Part shown: positions 6,079 to 6,128 of the stretch, piece after piece
Position numbering within the stretch: position 1 is the stretch's first letter
Layout of the letters: the number at the start of each line of letters is the position of its first letter
NCBI GenBank assembly: GCA_036558545.1
Contig: DATBFJ010000072.1
Location: 1-6,128 of the forward strand
Reading direction: 5' to 3'
DNA: 6,128 nucleotides
DNA from: JALYGJ01 sp036558545
Lineage (GTDB): Bacteria; Chloroflexota; Limnocylindria; Limnocylindrales; CSP1-4
Program-made: the position numbers and the translations under genes
Notes under the pieces: generated by a model
Told to the model about the DNA's origin: nothing
The model's database searches: none
Seen by the model: the letters and a program-made list of their open reading frames with translations, nothing else

Positions 6079-6128
6079 CGCAAAGTTGTCGTCAGCCTGC
6101 TCGAAGTAGAGACACGACTGATTCCGTT

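Noticed and set aside
6079..6128. Right-edge sequence after the second ettA remnant
   Set aside because: These 50 bases show no open frame with recognisable content, hairpin or repeat. They do not resemble the 381-419 sequence that follows the left remnant.

Overview
This is a GC-rich bacterial window in which all recognisable genes lie on the + strand. The style of the genes suggests a high-GC Chloroflexota or Actinomycetota-like soil or freshwater lineage: a long cyclase-ATPase-TPR regulator, a lipoprotein with an Ala/Thr/Pro-rich linker, and a family 5 solute-binding protein with a GWGPDWPNAS motif of a kind I associate with Actinomycetota. There is no taxonomic marker, so this assignment is a guess.

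Layout. (1) Positions 3-140 hold the last 45 codons of a gene cut by the window edge. Its tail resembles the C-terminus of large ATPase/TPR regulators. (2) Immediately after its stop, about 144-380, is a remnant of the 3' end of ettA, an ABC-F translation factor. It keeps the signature-motif region and the C-terminal tail but lacks an in-frame block carrying Walker B, the D-loop and the H-switch. (3) Positions 420-3413 hold an intact 997-residue protein: class III nucleotide cyclase domain, AAA/STAND-type ATPase, and helical TPR-like repeats. (4) Positions 3499-5436 hold an intact 645-residue lipoprotein, the binding component of a peptide-type ABC importer. No permease or ATPase gene for that importer is present. 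(5) From the stop codon of that gene to 6078 runs a second, longer ettA remnant. It lacks the first ABC domain and a segment before the P-loop, and it is broken by successive +1 frame changes. (6) Positions 6079-6128 show nothing recognisable.

How the parts relate. The regulator and the lipoprotein are codirectional with an 85-bp gap and could be one transcription unit, with an intracellular signalling ATPase beside a surface solute receptor. That link is inferred from position only. The most unusual structure is the pair of direct, non-identical ettA tails that bracket the regulator/lipoprotein pair and abut the stop codons of unrelated genes. In their conserved core the two tails differ almost only at silent third positions, so they look like decayed pieces of two once-functional ettA alleles rather than a recent duplication. 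I read this as a scar of repeated recombination at ettA-like sequence, not as a proven new functional system. I saw no tRNA, rRNA, CRISPR array, transposase, integrase or convincing rho-independent terminator.
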